Below, in pieces: positions 26,329-33,934 of a DNA stretch of 64,000 nucleotides. How positions within the stretch are numbered: the stretch's first letter is position 1; each line of letters opens with the position of its first letter. Both the position numbers and the translations under genes were made by a program. Source of the DNA: Oscillospiraceae bacterium (GTDB lineage Bacteria; Bacillota; Clostridia; Oscillospirales; Ruminococcaceae); contig CAAGJO010000030.1 in NCBI GenBank assembly GCA_900770285.1, positions 1 to 64,000 on the forward strand. The letters are read 5' to 3'. The notes under the pieces were generated by a model that made no database searches, was not told the DNA's origin, and was given only the letters and a program-made list of their open reading frames with translations.

Positions 26329-26871
26329 ATGTTAACTGAAATTGTTTTTTCCGGTTTTGGAGGACAAGGAATATTGTTTGCAGGAAAATGCCTGGCGCTT
26401 AGTGCTATGACGGTTAATAGAGAGATATCATGGCTGCCGTCATACGGTCCTGAAATGCGTGGAGGAACAGCAAACTGTTCTGTATGTATATCTGACCGAC
26501 CAATCGGTTCACCTCTGGTAACTGAACCTGATATTCTGGTGGTAATGAATACACCATCTTTTGATAGATTTGAACATGCCGTAAAAAGCGGAGGAAAACT
26601 GTTTTGTGACAGCAGTATAGCAGAGCGGAGATCAGACCGTAAGGATATTGATTGTTATTACATTCCTGCATCGGCACTTGCAGCTGAAAATAAGCTTGAC
26701 GGTATGGCAAATATCATTATGCTTGGTAAAATGGTAAAGGAATGTGCAGGAGAGCTTTTGGGAATAACCATTGAAAATATTGAAGAGTCATTCAGAAAAA
26801 TAATCCCAAAGGCAAAAGAAAAGCTCGCTGAAAAGAATATCAAGGCACTGAAAATCGGTATGGCACTATAA
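26329..26871 (+). CDS. vorC: 2-Oxoacid:ferredoxin oxidoreductase, gamma subunit
   Basis: 180 residues. The start IVFSGFGGQGILFAGK and the segment SYGPEMRGGTANC are typical of the gamma subunit. It is the last gene of the operon, 15 bases after the beta gene, and runs into a hairpin shared with ilvE. Confidence 0.86.
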   Translation: MLTEIVFSGFGGQGILFAGKCLALSAMTVNREISWLPSYGPEMRGGTANCSVCISDRPIGSPLVTEPDILVVMNTPSFDRFEHAVKSGGKLFCDSSIAERRSDRKDIDCYYIPASALAAENKLDGMANIIMLGKMVKECAGELLGITIENIEESFRKIIPKAKEKLAEKNIKALKIGMAL

Positions 26872-26901
26872 TTAGGTATAAGAAATGTTATATTAAGATT
26901 T

Positions 26902-26935
26902 ACAAAAAAGGCACTGCATTTTTTTGCAGTGCCTT
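26902..26935. terminator. Terminator between vorC and ilvE
   Basis: An 11-bp perfect stem AAGGCACTGCA (26908-26918) with TGCAGTGCCTT (26925-26935). The run of six or more Ts is best on the minus strand (for ilvE). On the plus strand it is a strong hairpin with a weaker tract, likely also ending the vor transcript. Confidence 0.85.
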
Positions 26936-26947
26936 GATTATTATATA

Positions 26948-28018
26948 TTAATCAATTTTGCAGATCCAACCGAATTCATCAGGAATCTTGCCCCATTGAA
27001 TTCCGGTCATTGTATCATAAAGCATTTGTGAGATAGGTCCGATCTTGTTGTCGTTGATAGTCATAATCTTGTCGCCCCATTTAAGATGACCTACAGGAGA
27101 AATAACTGCGGCAGTACCTGTACCGAATACTTCGTTAAGCTTTCCTTCGTCATAAGCCTTTGCAATTTCTTCAATGGAAATACGTCTTTCAGAAACTTTG
27201 TAGCCCTTCTTCTTACAGATTTCAAGAGCAGATTTTCTTGTAATGCCCGGAAGAACGGAACCGGTAAGCTCAGGAGTAATAACTTCGCCGTCAATTACAA
27301 AGAAAATGTTCATTGAACCAACTTCTTCAACGTATTTTCTTTCAACGCCGTCCAGCCAAAGAACCTGTTCGTAATCCTGTTTTTCAGCCTCGTCTTGACC
27401 TTTAAGGGAAATTGCATAGTTTGCAGCAGTTTTAGCAAAACCTGTGCCGCCTCTTACGGCTCTTACATAGTTGTTTTCAACATAGATCTTAACAGGGTTA
27501 AGTCCAGTTGAATAATAAGCACCTGACGGTGAAAGTATGATCATAAATAAATAGTGTGAAGCAGGCTTTACACCAATGTATGGATCAGTTGAAATAATAA
27601 AAGGTCTTATGTAAAGTGAAGCACCCTCCTTGTGAGGTACCCAGTCCTTTTCAATTTCAATGAGTTTTTTAAGAGCGTAAAGAGCGTCTTCCTCGTTGAT
27701 CTTAGGAATAACCATTCTTTCGCATGAATTATTCATTCTTTTGAAGTTTTCGTCAGGTCTGAAAAGCTGAATATGTCCGTCATCAGTACGGTATGCTTTA
27801 AGTCCTTCAAAAATTTCCTGTGCATAGTGCAGGCACATTGATGCAGGAGAAAGTGAAATATCACCATAAGGAACAATTCGTGCGTCGTGCCAGCCTTCAC
27901 CCTCGTCATAATTCATAACAAACATGTGGTCGGTAAAAATATGACCAAAACCAAGCTTTGATTCATCTTCAGGCTTAGCTTTAGGAGTTTTTGTAAGCTC
28001 CAACTTAATGTCCAACAT
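26948..28018 (-). CDS. ilvE: Branched-chain amino acid aminotransferase
   Basis: 356 residues, the length of the class IV (fold IV) long-form enzymes. It interconverts leucine, isoleucine and valine with their 2-oxoacids, using PLP. The PLP lysine is Lys196 in RGGTGFAKTAANY. YAQEIFEGLKAYR near residue 65 and FGTGTAAVISPVG near the end are conserved. It faces the vor operon, whose likely substrates are the oxoacids this enzyme makes. It has its own promoter and terminator. Confidence 0.94.
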   Translation of the reverse strand: MLDIKLELTKTPKAKPEDESKLGFGHIFTDHMFVMNYDEGEGWHDARIVPYGDISLSPASMCLHYAQEIFEGLKAYRTDDGHIQLFRPDENFKRMNNSCERMVIPKINEEDALYALKKLIEIEKDWVPHKEGASLYIRPFIISTDPYIGVKPASHYLFMIILSPSGAYYSTGLNPVKIYVENNYVRAVRGGTGFAKTAANYAISLKGQDEAEKQDYEQVLWLDGVERKYVEEVGSMNIFFVIDGEVITPELTGSVLPGITRKSALEICKKKGYKVSERRISIEEIAKAYDEGKLNEVFGTGTAAVISPVGHLKWGDKIMTINDNKIGPISQMLYDTMTGIQWGKIPDEFGWICKID

Positions 28019-28052
28019 ATATATCCTTCCTTTTCAATATTATCTGATAAAT

Positions 28053-28081
28053 ATTATACTACATTATCTTTTGATTTTCAA
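28053..28081 (-). promoter_or_regulatory. Promoter of ilvE
   Basis: On the minus strand TTGAAA (28081-28076), a 17-nt spacer and TATAAT (28058-28053). No leader structure is present. Confidence 0.8.
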
Positions 28082-28189
28082 TAGCATATTGCTAAAAAAT
28101 CCGATTAAATTTGCCATTTTTGAATAATTGAGAAGAATTTCCTGCATTTTTTCAGGCTGTTCCTCAAAAAATATGCCAATGCAGCTTTG

Positions 28190-28218
28190 TTGCAATTTAT
28201 CGAAAATTGTAGTATAAT
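28190..28218 (+). promoter_or_regulatory. Promoter of the YkuD-like gene
   Basis: TTGCAA (28190-28195), a 17-nt spacer and TATAAT (28213-28218). Confidence 0.78.
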
Positions 28219-28268
28219 TAAGCTGTGAAAAAAGCTATTAGTTTGTATACAGAAAGGTTTATTTAATA

Positions 28269-29810
28269 ATGGATAATCAGGAAAATTTACAAATGAATGT
28301 TTCAAATGCCGGACCGAATAACTCTGTAAGGTTTGATAACCGCATACCTGAGCCGCCAAAGAAAAAGACTAACACTCTGACATTGGTTTTGCTTTTTGTG
28401 ATAATGTTCATATTCTTTGCATGTGCTGCTTTTTATGGAGTCGGCTGTTATTATATGCATGATAAGTTTTTGCCTAATACGTTTATAAATTCGTCAGACT
28501 GCAGTCTTGCTACAAAAGAAAAAGCTGTAGATTTTTTGAATAGCTCTTTAAGTGATGACTATAAAAAGGTATATACCATAAAAAAGGCAGACGGTACAGA
28601 TTTTAAGATTGCCTATAAGGATATATGCAGCCATCAGGACTTTGAAAAAATGATTGATAACTGTTTTAGTGAGCAGAATCATTGGCTGTGGTTTGTAAAT
28701 ATGTTTAAAAAAGATGAGTATTCTGTCGATACTACAATTACTGTTGATTATGATGCTATTGATGCTCAAATCAGAAATAATGTTTTTACAACTAAAAAAA
28801 ATGAGACTCCCAAGAATGCTTATATCAGACAGAATGGCAGTGAGTATGAAGTCGTGCCGGAAACTCATAGTACCAGCATTTCCGCAGATAAAAAAGATTA
28901 TGTTGTAAACTATATTAAAAATGAAATCATTGCAGGCAATACTGATATCGATATTTCTGATTTGGATTGTTATGATAAAGCAGCAATTACAGAAGAAGAT
29001 CTCTCTGTTGTATGTGATGAGCTTAATCATATGAAGAACCGTGAAATTACTGTGGATTTTGGTTTTAAGCAGGAGAAAATAAAGGGTACAGAAATGCAGG
29101 GCTGGATAGTTCTTGGAAAGCAAGACTCGTCTGAACCTTATTCTGTTGATAAAACGAAAGTTGAAACCTATGTTAAAAAGCTTGCTGAAAAATATAATAC
29201 ATATGGAAAGAGCAGAATCTTTAAAACTGCAGGCAATAAAAAAATCACAGTGGATCAGGGCAGCGGGCTTTACGGAAGATATCTTGATAACAGCAAAACT
29301 GTGGATGTATTAATTTCAGCTGTAAAATCAGGAAATTCCTCTGTTGTAAGCCCTGTTTATAAAACTGACGGCAGTTATAGTTATACAAATAATGCTGAAT
29401 GGAAAAACGGTTCAGATATTGGCAATACATACGTTGAAATTGATTTGACAAAACAAACTCTTTGGTATTTTGAAAACGGCAAAAAAATTCTCACAGCAAA
29501 AATTGTTTCAGGACTTGCCAATGCTTCTGAAACTCCAGTGGGAGTGTATTCCGTAATTGATAAAAAACAGAATCAGCTGCTGCAGGGTACACTTTCCAAC
29601 GGAAAACCGTGGCAGGAATATGTTACTTATGAATGTGTCCTGAATTTAAACGGTGTGAATATTTCCGACTCTTCAAAGCATAAAACATTTGGCGGAACAG
29701 TTTATAAAAAAAGCGGAAACAGGGGCGGATATGTCAGCCTTGCCAAAAAGGACGCAAATACAATTTATGATAAGGTTGAAAAAGGTACACCATGTGTAAT
29801 CTATAAATAA
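28269..29810 (+). CDS. L,D-transpeptidase-like (YkuD) protein lacking the catalytic His and Cys
   Basis: 513 residues. A cytoplasmic Asn/Pro-rich tail and one membrane segment (about 36-58) come first. Extracytoplasmic repeats resembling the putative peptidoglycan-binding domain (PG_binding_4) of Firmicute L,D-transpeptidases cover about 65-375. A YkuD fold runs from about 386 to the end (VEIDLTKQTLWYF, ETPVGVYSV, FGGTVYKKSG, VEKGTPCVIY). Active YkuD enzymes have GIHDA and then SHGCIN. Here these positions read NISDS (Ser466 for His) and NRGGYV (Gly487 for the nucleophile Cys). The frame is intact and has its own promoter, so this is a maintained protein that should be inactive as a transpeptidase and may bind or organise the wall. 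Confidence 0.82.
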   Translation: MDNQENLQMNVSNAGPNNSVRFDNRIPEPPKKKTNTLTLVLLFVIMFIFFACAAFYGVGCYYMHDKFLPNTFINSSDCSLATKEKAVDFLNSSLSDDYKKVYTIKKADGTDFKIAYKDICSHQDFEKMIDNCFSEQNHWLWFVNMFKKDEYSVDTTITVDYDAIDAQIRNNVFTTKKNETPKNAYIRQNGSEYEVVPETHSTSISADKKDYVVNYIKNEIIAGNTDIDISDLDCYDKAAITEEDLSVVCDELNHMKNREITVDFGFKQEKIKGTEMQGWIVLGKQDSSEPYSVDKTKVETYVKKLAEKYNTYGKSRIFKTAGNKKITVDQGSGLYGRYLDNSKTVDVLISAVKSGNSSVVSPVYKTDGSYSYTNNAEWKNGSDIGNTYVEIDLTKQTLWYFENGKKILTAKIVSGLANASETPVGVYSVIDKKQNQLLQGTLSNGKPWQEYVTYECVLNLNGVNISDSSKHKTFGGTVYKKSGNRGGYVSLAKKDANTIYDKVEKGTPCVIYK

Positions 29811-29952
29811 CGGGCAGGAGAGCGCTTTCTGTACCATTTCATCTTTTGTGGATTTGCGATTGATACAATTTTTATAGCATAGGTTTTAATAATTTATCTG
29901 ATAATTAATTGTAATGGGGACGTTGTTCACAATGCTCTTTGAGTTTAATAAC

Positions 29953-29990
29953 AAATTCAGGACGTGATGCAAAATCACGTCCTGAATTTT
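29953..29990. terminator. Bidirectional terminator between the YkuD-like and endolysin genes
   Basis: A 16-bp perfect stem (29953-29968 with 29974-29989) with a 5-nt loop. T or A runs follow on both strands. It abuts the stop codon of the endolysin gene. Confidence 0.88.
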
Positions 29991-30808
29991 TACTTAATTA
30001 CGATTTTTTGGTTTGGATAGATCAAATCTGCATTTTTAATATCATTGTCTTTAACCAGTCTGGATACTGTTGTGTGGTATTTTTCTGCAATGGCAGAAAG
30101 CGTATCGCCCTTTTTAACGGTGTAGGTTACGGTTTTCTTTTCATTTGCAGTATTGACTTTTTTCGGCTTTTTAGAAGTTGAGCCGCCGGATTTATACCCG
30201 TTAAATCCTTTTTCTTTTATAAGCTTCGGATAATCAATATAGCAGTAATCTGCATCACAGTTTCCGCTTATACCGCCAATTTTTCCGGTGGAACTGTACT
30301 GCCATATTCCGTAACTGCCGCTGTAGTTGCATTTGTCTCCGTATTCAGCTACCCATAAAGCATAACGCTTTGCAACTGATTGTGAAATATAATTTTGTAA
30401 AGGCGAACGGGATATATATAATCCTGCCCAGTATCCTGCCTTTTCCATTTCACCGCAAAAGGCTTTGACAAGTCCGTCACAAAAAGCCCTGCCTTTTGAG
30501 AATTGCGAGGATTCCTCTAAGTCGAAATAAATTGGAAATTCAAATTTTTTCCCCTTTATAACAGATAAGCAGGTTTTTGCCTCTTTTATAGCATCAGCTG
30601 TAGATTCAGCATATGAATACCAGTATGCGCCAACATTTAGTCCTGCCGCTTTTGCGTTTTTGTAGTTCTGTTCAAAATATTCATCTTTCTGACTTGTAAA
30701 ACGTCCGTATCCTGCACGGATAATTACAAAGTCAATACCACTTGCTTTTACTTTTTTGAAATCTATATTTCCCTGCCATGAGGAAATATCAATTCCTTTA
30801 ATTTTCAT
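29990..30808 (-). CDS. GH25 lysozyme with LysM domain (phage-type endolysin)
   Basis: 272 residues. The glycoside hydrolase 25 domain (about 1-200) starts with GIDISSWQGNIDF and has the catalytic acidic pair in YFDLEES, as in Cellosyl/Lyz enzymes that cut the MurNAc-GlcNAc bond. A C-terminal LysM (about 228-272, YTVKKGDTLSAIAEKY...YPNQKIVIK) binds peptidoglycan. There is no signal peptide, so export depends on the adjacent holin. The frame is open to 30862, but the ATG at 30808 follows AAAGGAGAAGG and begins the GH25 fold. It is the last gene of the leftward phage cassette. Confidence 0.88.
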   Translation of the reverse strand: MKIKGIDISSWQGNIDFKKVKASGIDFVIIRAGYGRFTSQKDEYFEQNYKNAKAAGLNVGAYWYSYAESTADAIKEAKTCLSVIKGKKFEFPIYFDLEESSQFSKGRAFCDGLVKAFCGEMEKAGYWAGLYISRSPLQNYISQSVAKRYALWVAEYGDKCNYSGSYGIWQYSSTGKIGGISGNCDADYCYIDYPKLIKEKGFNGYKSGGSTSKKPKKVNTANEKKTVTYTVKKGDTLSAIAEKYHTTVSRLVKDNDIKNADLIYPNQKIVIK

Positions 30809-31007
30809 TATTGTCCTTCTCCTTTTCATCTTTCTTGTATGATTTTTGATATTGCGTTCCAAAATAAAATGAAATCACAACTGTAAAAACTGTAAGGAAC
30901 TGTTCTCCGCTGATTGCTCCGCTTACTGCCAGAGTGCAAAACACTCCGGTCAGTGCCAGCGTTACGATTGATTTTACATCAATCAGCTTTGCAAGCTTGT
31001 TTTTCAT
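30798..31007 (-). CDS. Small phage holin
   Basis: 69 residues with two hydrophobic segments (about 13-30 and 36-50) and a highly charged Lys/Asp/Glu C-terminal tail (YKKDEKEKDNNEN), the usual architecture of small phage holins. GGAGGATGAG lies upstream. The gene overlaps the XhlA-like gene by 4 bases and the endolysin start by 11 bases, as in a compact lysis operon. It likely forms the membrane hole that releases the endolysin. Confidence 0.75.
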   Translation of the reverse strand: MKNKLAKLIDVKSIVTLALTGVFCTLAVSGAISGEQFLTVFTVVISFYFGTQYQKSYKKDEKEKDNNEN

Positions 31008-31216
31008 TTTTTTCGCTCATCCTCCAAATCTGAAATTCTGTGGTCGGCTACTGATAGTTTATTCTCAACCACAGCCATTCGTTCCACAACATTGTTATGC
31101 TTTTCCACTTTTTTCTCTAATTGTGCAATTCGATAAGACATTAGTTTTGTTCCGCTGAGCGTTCCTAGAAATGTACCAATAAGACTTAGAACAGCTACTG
31201 TAATTTCATTATCCAA
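31004..31216 (-). CDS. XhlA-like phage membrane/coiled-coil protein
   Basis: About 70 residues if translation starts at the TTG at 31216. A hydrophobic N-terminal segment (ITVAVLSLIGTFLGTLSG) is followed by a heptad-rich helix (LEKKVEKHNNVVERMAVVENKL). This matches the haemolysin XhlA-like family found next to holins in phages of Clostridia and Bacilli. The frame is open to 31297, but the family normally begins with MDNEI, which is what the TTG start gives, and GAGG lies 9 bases upstream of it. Confidence 0.72.
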   Translation of the reverse strand: MDNEITVAVLSLIGTFLGTLSGTKLMSYRIAQLEKKVEKHNNVVERMAVVENKLSVADHRISDLEDERKK

Positions 31217-31391
31217 CTGCCTCCGCCTCGTTTTCAGTCTTCGGTACATCTGATATGTCAATTTCCTGCCAGATAGCGATATCTTCATCCTTACCAAGGT
31301 AAACTACTGAACTGTATACCTCGCCGTTGGTCAGAATTTTGCCCTCGTCGGCGATAATCATTCTAGGGTTTAAATATGTAATCTTAATCAT
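31209..31391 (-). CDS. Short phage-type protein of unknown function
   Basis: 60 residues starting MIKITYLNPRMIIADEG, mostly beta by appearance, with an acidic C-terminus. No domain is recognised. It sits between the fibre gene and the XhlA-like gene and overlaps the latter by 8 bases. This is a common place for small tail-associated proteins in Clostridial phages. The ATG at 31391 is chosen because AGGAG lies 9 bases upstream; an ATG at 31400 would touch it. Confidence 0.55.
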   Translation of the reverse strand: MIKITYLNPRMIIADEGKILTNGEVYSSVVYLGKDEDIAIWQEIDISDVPKTENEAEAVG

Positions 31392-31407
31392 AATAATCAT
31401 CTCCTGT

Positions 31408-32751
31408 TTATGCTAAATTCCAGTTTTTATTGGTCGCTGATTGTTTTTGCGTATCCGTCAATTTTGCAAGATTTTTACTGCCTAAGGTTAATGTTTTGGC
31501 AGAATCATTTGTAAGATCTTTCAGAGAATTAAACATTGATTCCATCATTTCAGCAGATAAAGGACAGCTGCTGAAATCAGCTCCGGTGGCATTGAAATCA
31601 TTGCCAAGTGTGATATCTGATAGGCTTTTGCAGTTTAAAAAGGCGGTTGAACCAATTTTCGTAATGCTGCTTGGAATAACTATACTTACAAGGCTTGTGC
31701 AGTTCGTAAATAAATTCCATTCAATACTTGTAATGCTGTCGGGAAGAATAACAGATTCAAGATTTTTGCAGTTTGCAAAAGCTACGCTGCCAATGCTCGT
31801 GATACTGTCCGGTATAGCCAGAGTTTTCAGCATTGATGCGCCTTTGTAAGCAGAAGCAGCAATCGCTGTGACGCCGATTGTATAAATACTATCTCTGCCA
31901 TATAAATACCCTGCATCGGATATGTACACGCTGTTGTCCTGAAGTTCTGCAATATCGTTCTTGTTCTGTTGTATTTGCGTTGAATTCTGAGTTATTTCAG
32001 CGGCTTTTTCTTCTGCGGCAATTTTCGCACTTTCAGCAGCTGCTGCAGATTGCTGTGCATTTTCTGAATAGACTGCTGCGTTATCCGCTTTTCCTGCCGC
32101 CAGTGATGCCTGAGTTATTGCAATATTGGCTTTATCAGTTGAAATTTGTGCTTGTTCTGCCGCAGTTTCGGCTGATTCATTCGCAGAATCTGCACTTGTT
32201 GATGCACTATTTGCATAAGTTTCTGCCTGTCCGCAAAAATTCTCTGCTGAGTTTGCATAGGTTTTTGCATTAGATGCAGACTCTTTTGAGCGCTTTGCAT
32301 CTTCATTTGATAAAGTCGCATAGCTTTCAGACTGCTCGGCATACTTTGATGCAGAAACAGAATAAGATTGGCATTTGTCCAACAAATCAGACTGAATTTC
32401 AGGAGCCGGAATAGCTTCAGAACCGTCAGTGCTTTCCTGAATTTCAAGAGTTACTGAATTGGATTTTGCAACAAGCTGATAGCCCTCACCAACTACCTTT
32501 GATGCAATCCATACGCAGCTTACCGTACCGGCATATCGCAGGAGCGACGCCGAAACTTTCAGCTTTCTGTCAATAAGCGGAACATCGTAAATTACATCAT
32601 CATCATAGCAAAAACGCAGTCGATAACAGTCGGCGCCCTCCACTTCAGGCTGCTCAACCTCTATCGTTCTGGAATTTGTTTCGCCTATTCTGCCTAAAAT
32701 ATTGTCGCTGTCACAGGCTGCAGTGAATTTATCACTGATATAAATTTTCAT
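31408..32751 (-). CDS. Phage fibre-like protein: baseplate-type head, Ala-rich coiled coil, BspA LRR tip
   Basis: 447 residues. The N-terminal 110 or so form a beta domain of the kind at the start of Clostridial phage tail or baseplate-upper proteins (MKIYISDKFTAAC). A long Ala/Ser/Gln-rich helical region (about 120-285) with repeated SAxxSAxxA patterns looks like a trimeric fibre stalk. The last 150 residues are BspA-type leucine-rich repeats (LKTLAIPDSITSIGSVAF and following units). The ATG at 32751 has AAAGGA 8 bases upstream; the frame is open to 32847. I infer a receptor-binding fibre or a released effector. It heads the leftward cassette. Confidence 0.68.
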   Translation of the reverse strand: MKIYISDKFTAACDSDNILGRIGETNSRTIEVEQPEVEGADCYRLRFCYDDDVIYDVPLIDRKLKVSASLLRYAGTVSCVWIASKVVGEGYQLVAKSNSVTLEIQESTDGSEAIPAPEIQSDLLDKCQSYSVSASKYAEQSESYATLSNEDAKRSKESASNAKTYANSAENFCGQAETYANSASTSADSANESAETAAEQAQISTDKANIAITQASLAAGKADNAAVYSENAQQSAAAAESAKIAAEEKAAEITQNSTQIQQNKNDIAELQDNSVYISDAGYLYGRDSIYTIGVTAIAASAYKGASMLKTLAIPDSITSIGSVAFANCKNLESVILPDSITSIEWNLFTNCTSLVSIVIPSSITKIGSTAFLNCKSLSDITLGNDFNATGADFSSCPLSAEMMESMFNSLKDLTNDSAKTLTLGSKNLAKLTDTQKQSATNKNWNLA

Positions 32752-32977
32752 ATTATCATTCCTTTTGTGAGTAAAATTTTGTACTTTTGCATATTGACCT
32801 TTTATCTTGAAGTGTGTATACTTTTTATAGGTTGGAAGGACATTCATGGTTTGTGAATTTTTTGATAAAAGTTTATATTGCTATTGATTTATGGGGGAAA
32901 AAGGAATATAATGTTTACAGTACAGAACTATATTACATAATACTGTAACTTATTGCTTGAAAATGCTTCTATAATAT

Positions 32978-33006
32978 ATGATATTACATAAATATGTATT
33001 TGTCAA
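32978..33006 (-). promoter_or_regulatory. Leftward promoter of the phage cassette
   Basis: On the minus strand TTGACA (33006-33001), a 17-nt spacer and TATCAT (32983-32978). The palindrome TACATAAATATGTA fills most of the spacer, the classic place for repression. Confidence 0.65.
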
Positions 33007-33026
33007 GAGAACAGCATAATTATAAT
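33000..33026 (+). promoter_or_regulatory. Possible rightward promoter of the repressor
   Basis: TTGTCA (33000-33005) and TATAAT (33021-33026) are separated by only 15 nt. Its -35 overlaps the -35 of the leftward promoter on the other strand. Confidence 0.4.
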
Positions 33027-33074
33027 TACACATTTATGTAATTCGTAGAAATTCACAAATCTGAAGGTGAAAAT

Positions 33075-33446
33075 ATGTTCGATATGTATAAAATAATTGA
33101 CAGTCTTTGCAAAGAAAACAACATCACCATAACCCAGATGTGCAGAGACTTAAAAATAAACCGCAGCTCGCTTTCAGAGCTGAAACAGGGAAGAGCAAAG
33201 AGCCTTTCTGCCGACAAGGTGGTTAAAATAGCAAAATATTTCAATGTGCCTGCGGAGTATATTACGGACGGCACTTTGGACAATACTGCAAAGGTTACGG
33301 ACGATGATATTAAATTTGCATTATTTAATGGCGCTGAGGGGATCACCGATGAAATGTTTGATGAAGTCAAACAATTTGCCGAGATGGTCAAATTAAGAGA
33401 GGACACCAAGAGAAAAAAAGCAGGTGATTTTTATGAGCAGTCTTGA
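33075..33446 (+). CDS. XRE-family repressor
   Basis: 123 residues. A Cro/CI-type helix-turn-helix fills residues 5-60 (ITITQMCRDLKINRSSLSELKQG). A helical C-terminal part contains ITDEMFDEVKQFAEMVKLRE. It lies divergent from the phage cassette and overlaps the ImmA-type gene. GAAGGTG is 5 bases before the ATG. I infer a phage-type repressor of the leftward promoter, removed by the neighbouring protease. Confidence 0.82.
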   Translation: MFDMYKIIDSLCKENNITITQMCRDLKINRSSLSELKQGRAKSLSADKVVKIAKYFNVPAEYITDGTLDNTAKVTDDDIKFALFNGAEGITDEMFDEVKQFAEMVKLREDTKRKKAGDFYEQS

Positions 33447-33843
33447 TGATATTATTGCAAGGGAGAATATCACGGTTATGAATGTGCCATGTTCACAATG
33501 CGGTTCCATGTCATTGATGGCGGACAGCGGTAACTGCTACATCGGACTTGACAGCAGCAGTGAACTTTCTGCGGAAGAAATGCTTGTACACAAGGCTCAC
33601 GAGGTGGGACATTGCGTTGAGGGTGCATTTTACAACAGATATTCCATGCTTGACGTGATTTCCAGACACGAAAAAAGAGCTGACAGCTGGGCAATTAGGC
33701 AGCTTATTCCCGAGGACAAGCTGATAAAAGCCTTTGAAAGCGGTTTGCTTGAAATATGGCAGCTTGCCGAGAAGTTCGGTGTTACCGAGGAATTTATGAA
33801 AAAAGCATGCAGGTTTTACGGATATTATTACGATGAATTATAA
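33433..33843 (+). CDS. ImmA/IrrE-type metallopeptidase
   Basis: 136 residues. The zinc motif HEVGH lies near residue 56, with a further RHEKRADSWA that supplies the third ligand, as in ImmA of ICEBs1 and IrrE/PprI (DUF955). Such proteases cleave a paired XRE repressor to switch on a mobile element after stress. The start at 33433 has AGGTG upstream; 33424 is also in frame. It overlaps the repressor gene by 14 bases, so the two are made together. Confidence 0.82.
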   Translation: MSSLDDIIARENITVMNVPCSQCGSMSLMADSGNCYIGLDSSSELSAEEMLVHKAHEVGHCVEGAFYNRYSMLDVISRHEKRADSWAIRQLIPEDKLIKAFESGLLEIWQLAEKFGVTEEFMKKACRFYGYYYDEL

Positions 33844-33934
33844 TTCAGGCAAGATGTTCTGCTTCTACGGCAGAGCAGAAACATTTATATAAATGATGGG
33901 GAAAGCCCCTTATTGAAAAGCGAGGAAACGAAAT

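Larger units (their letters stand above)
32933..33041. promoter_or_regulatory. Three operator-like TTACATAA half-sites in the divergent region
   Basis: TTACATAA at 32933-32940 and 32984-32991, and its complement TTATGTAA at 33034-33041, are spaced 51 and 50 bases apart, about five helical turns. The middle copy is part of the palindrome TACATA-AA-TATGTA (32985-32998) in the spacer of the leftward promoter. The right copy lies just after the -10 of the likely rightward promoter. A separate dyad TTACAGTA/TACTGTAA flanks 32915-32948. The XRE repressor is the natural candidate to bind here. This entry and the two promoters describe the whole 32752-33074 gap. Confidence 0.55.

Noticed and set aside
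29990..33843. A complete prophage
   Set aside because: Only lysis, fibre and control genes are present; no integrase, terminase, portal, capsid or tail-tube gene, and no flanking direct repeats that look like attachment sites were seen.
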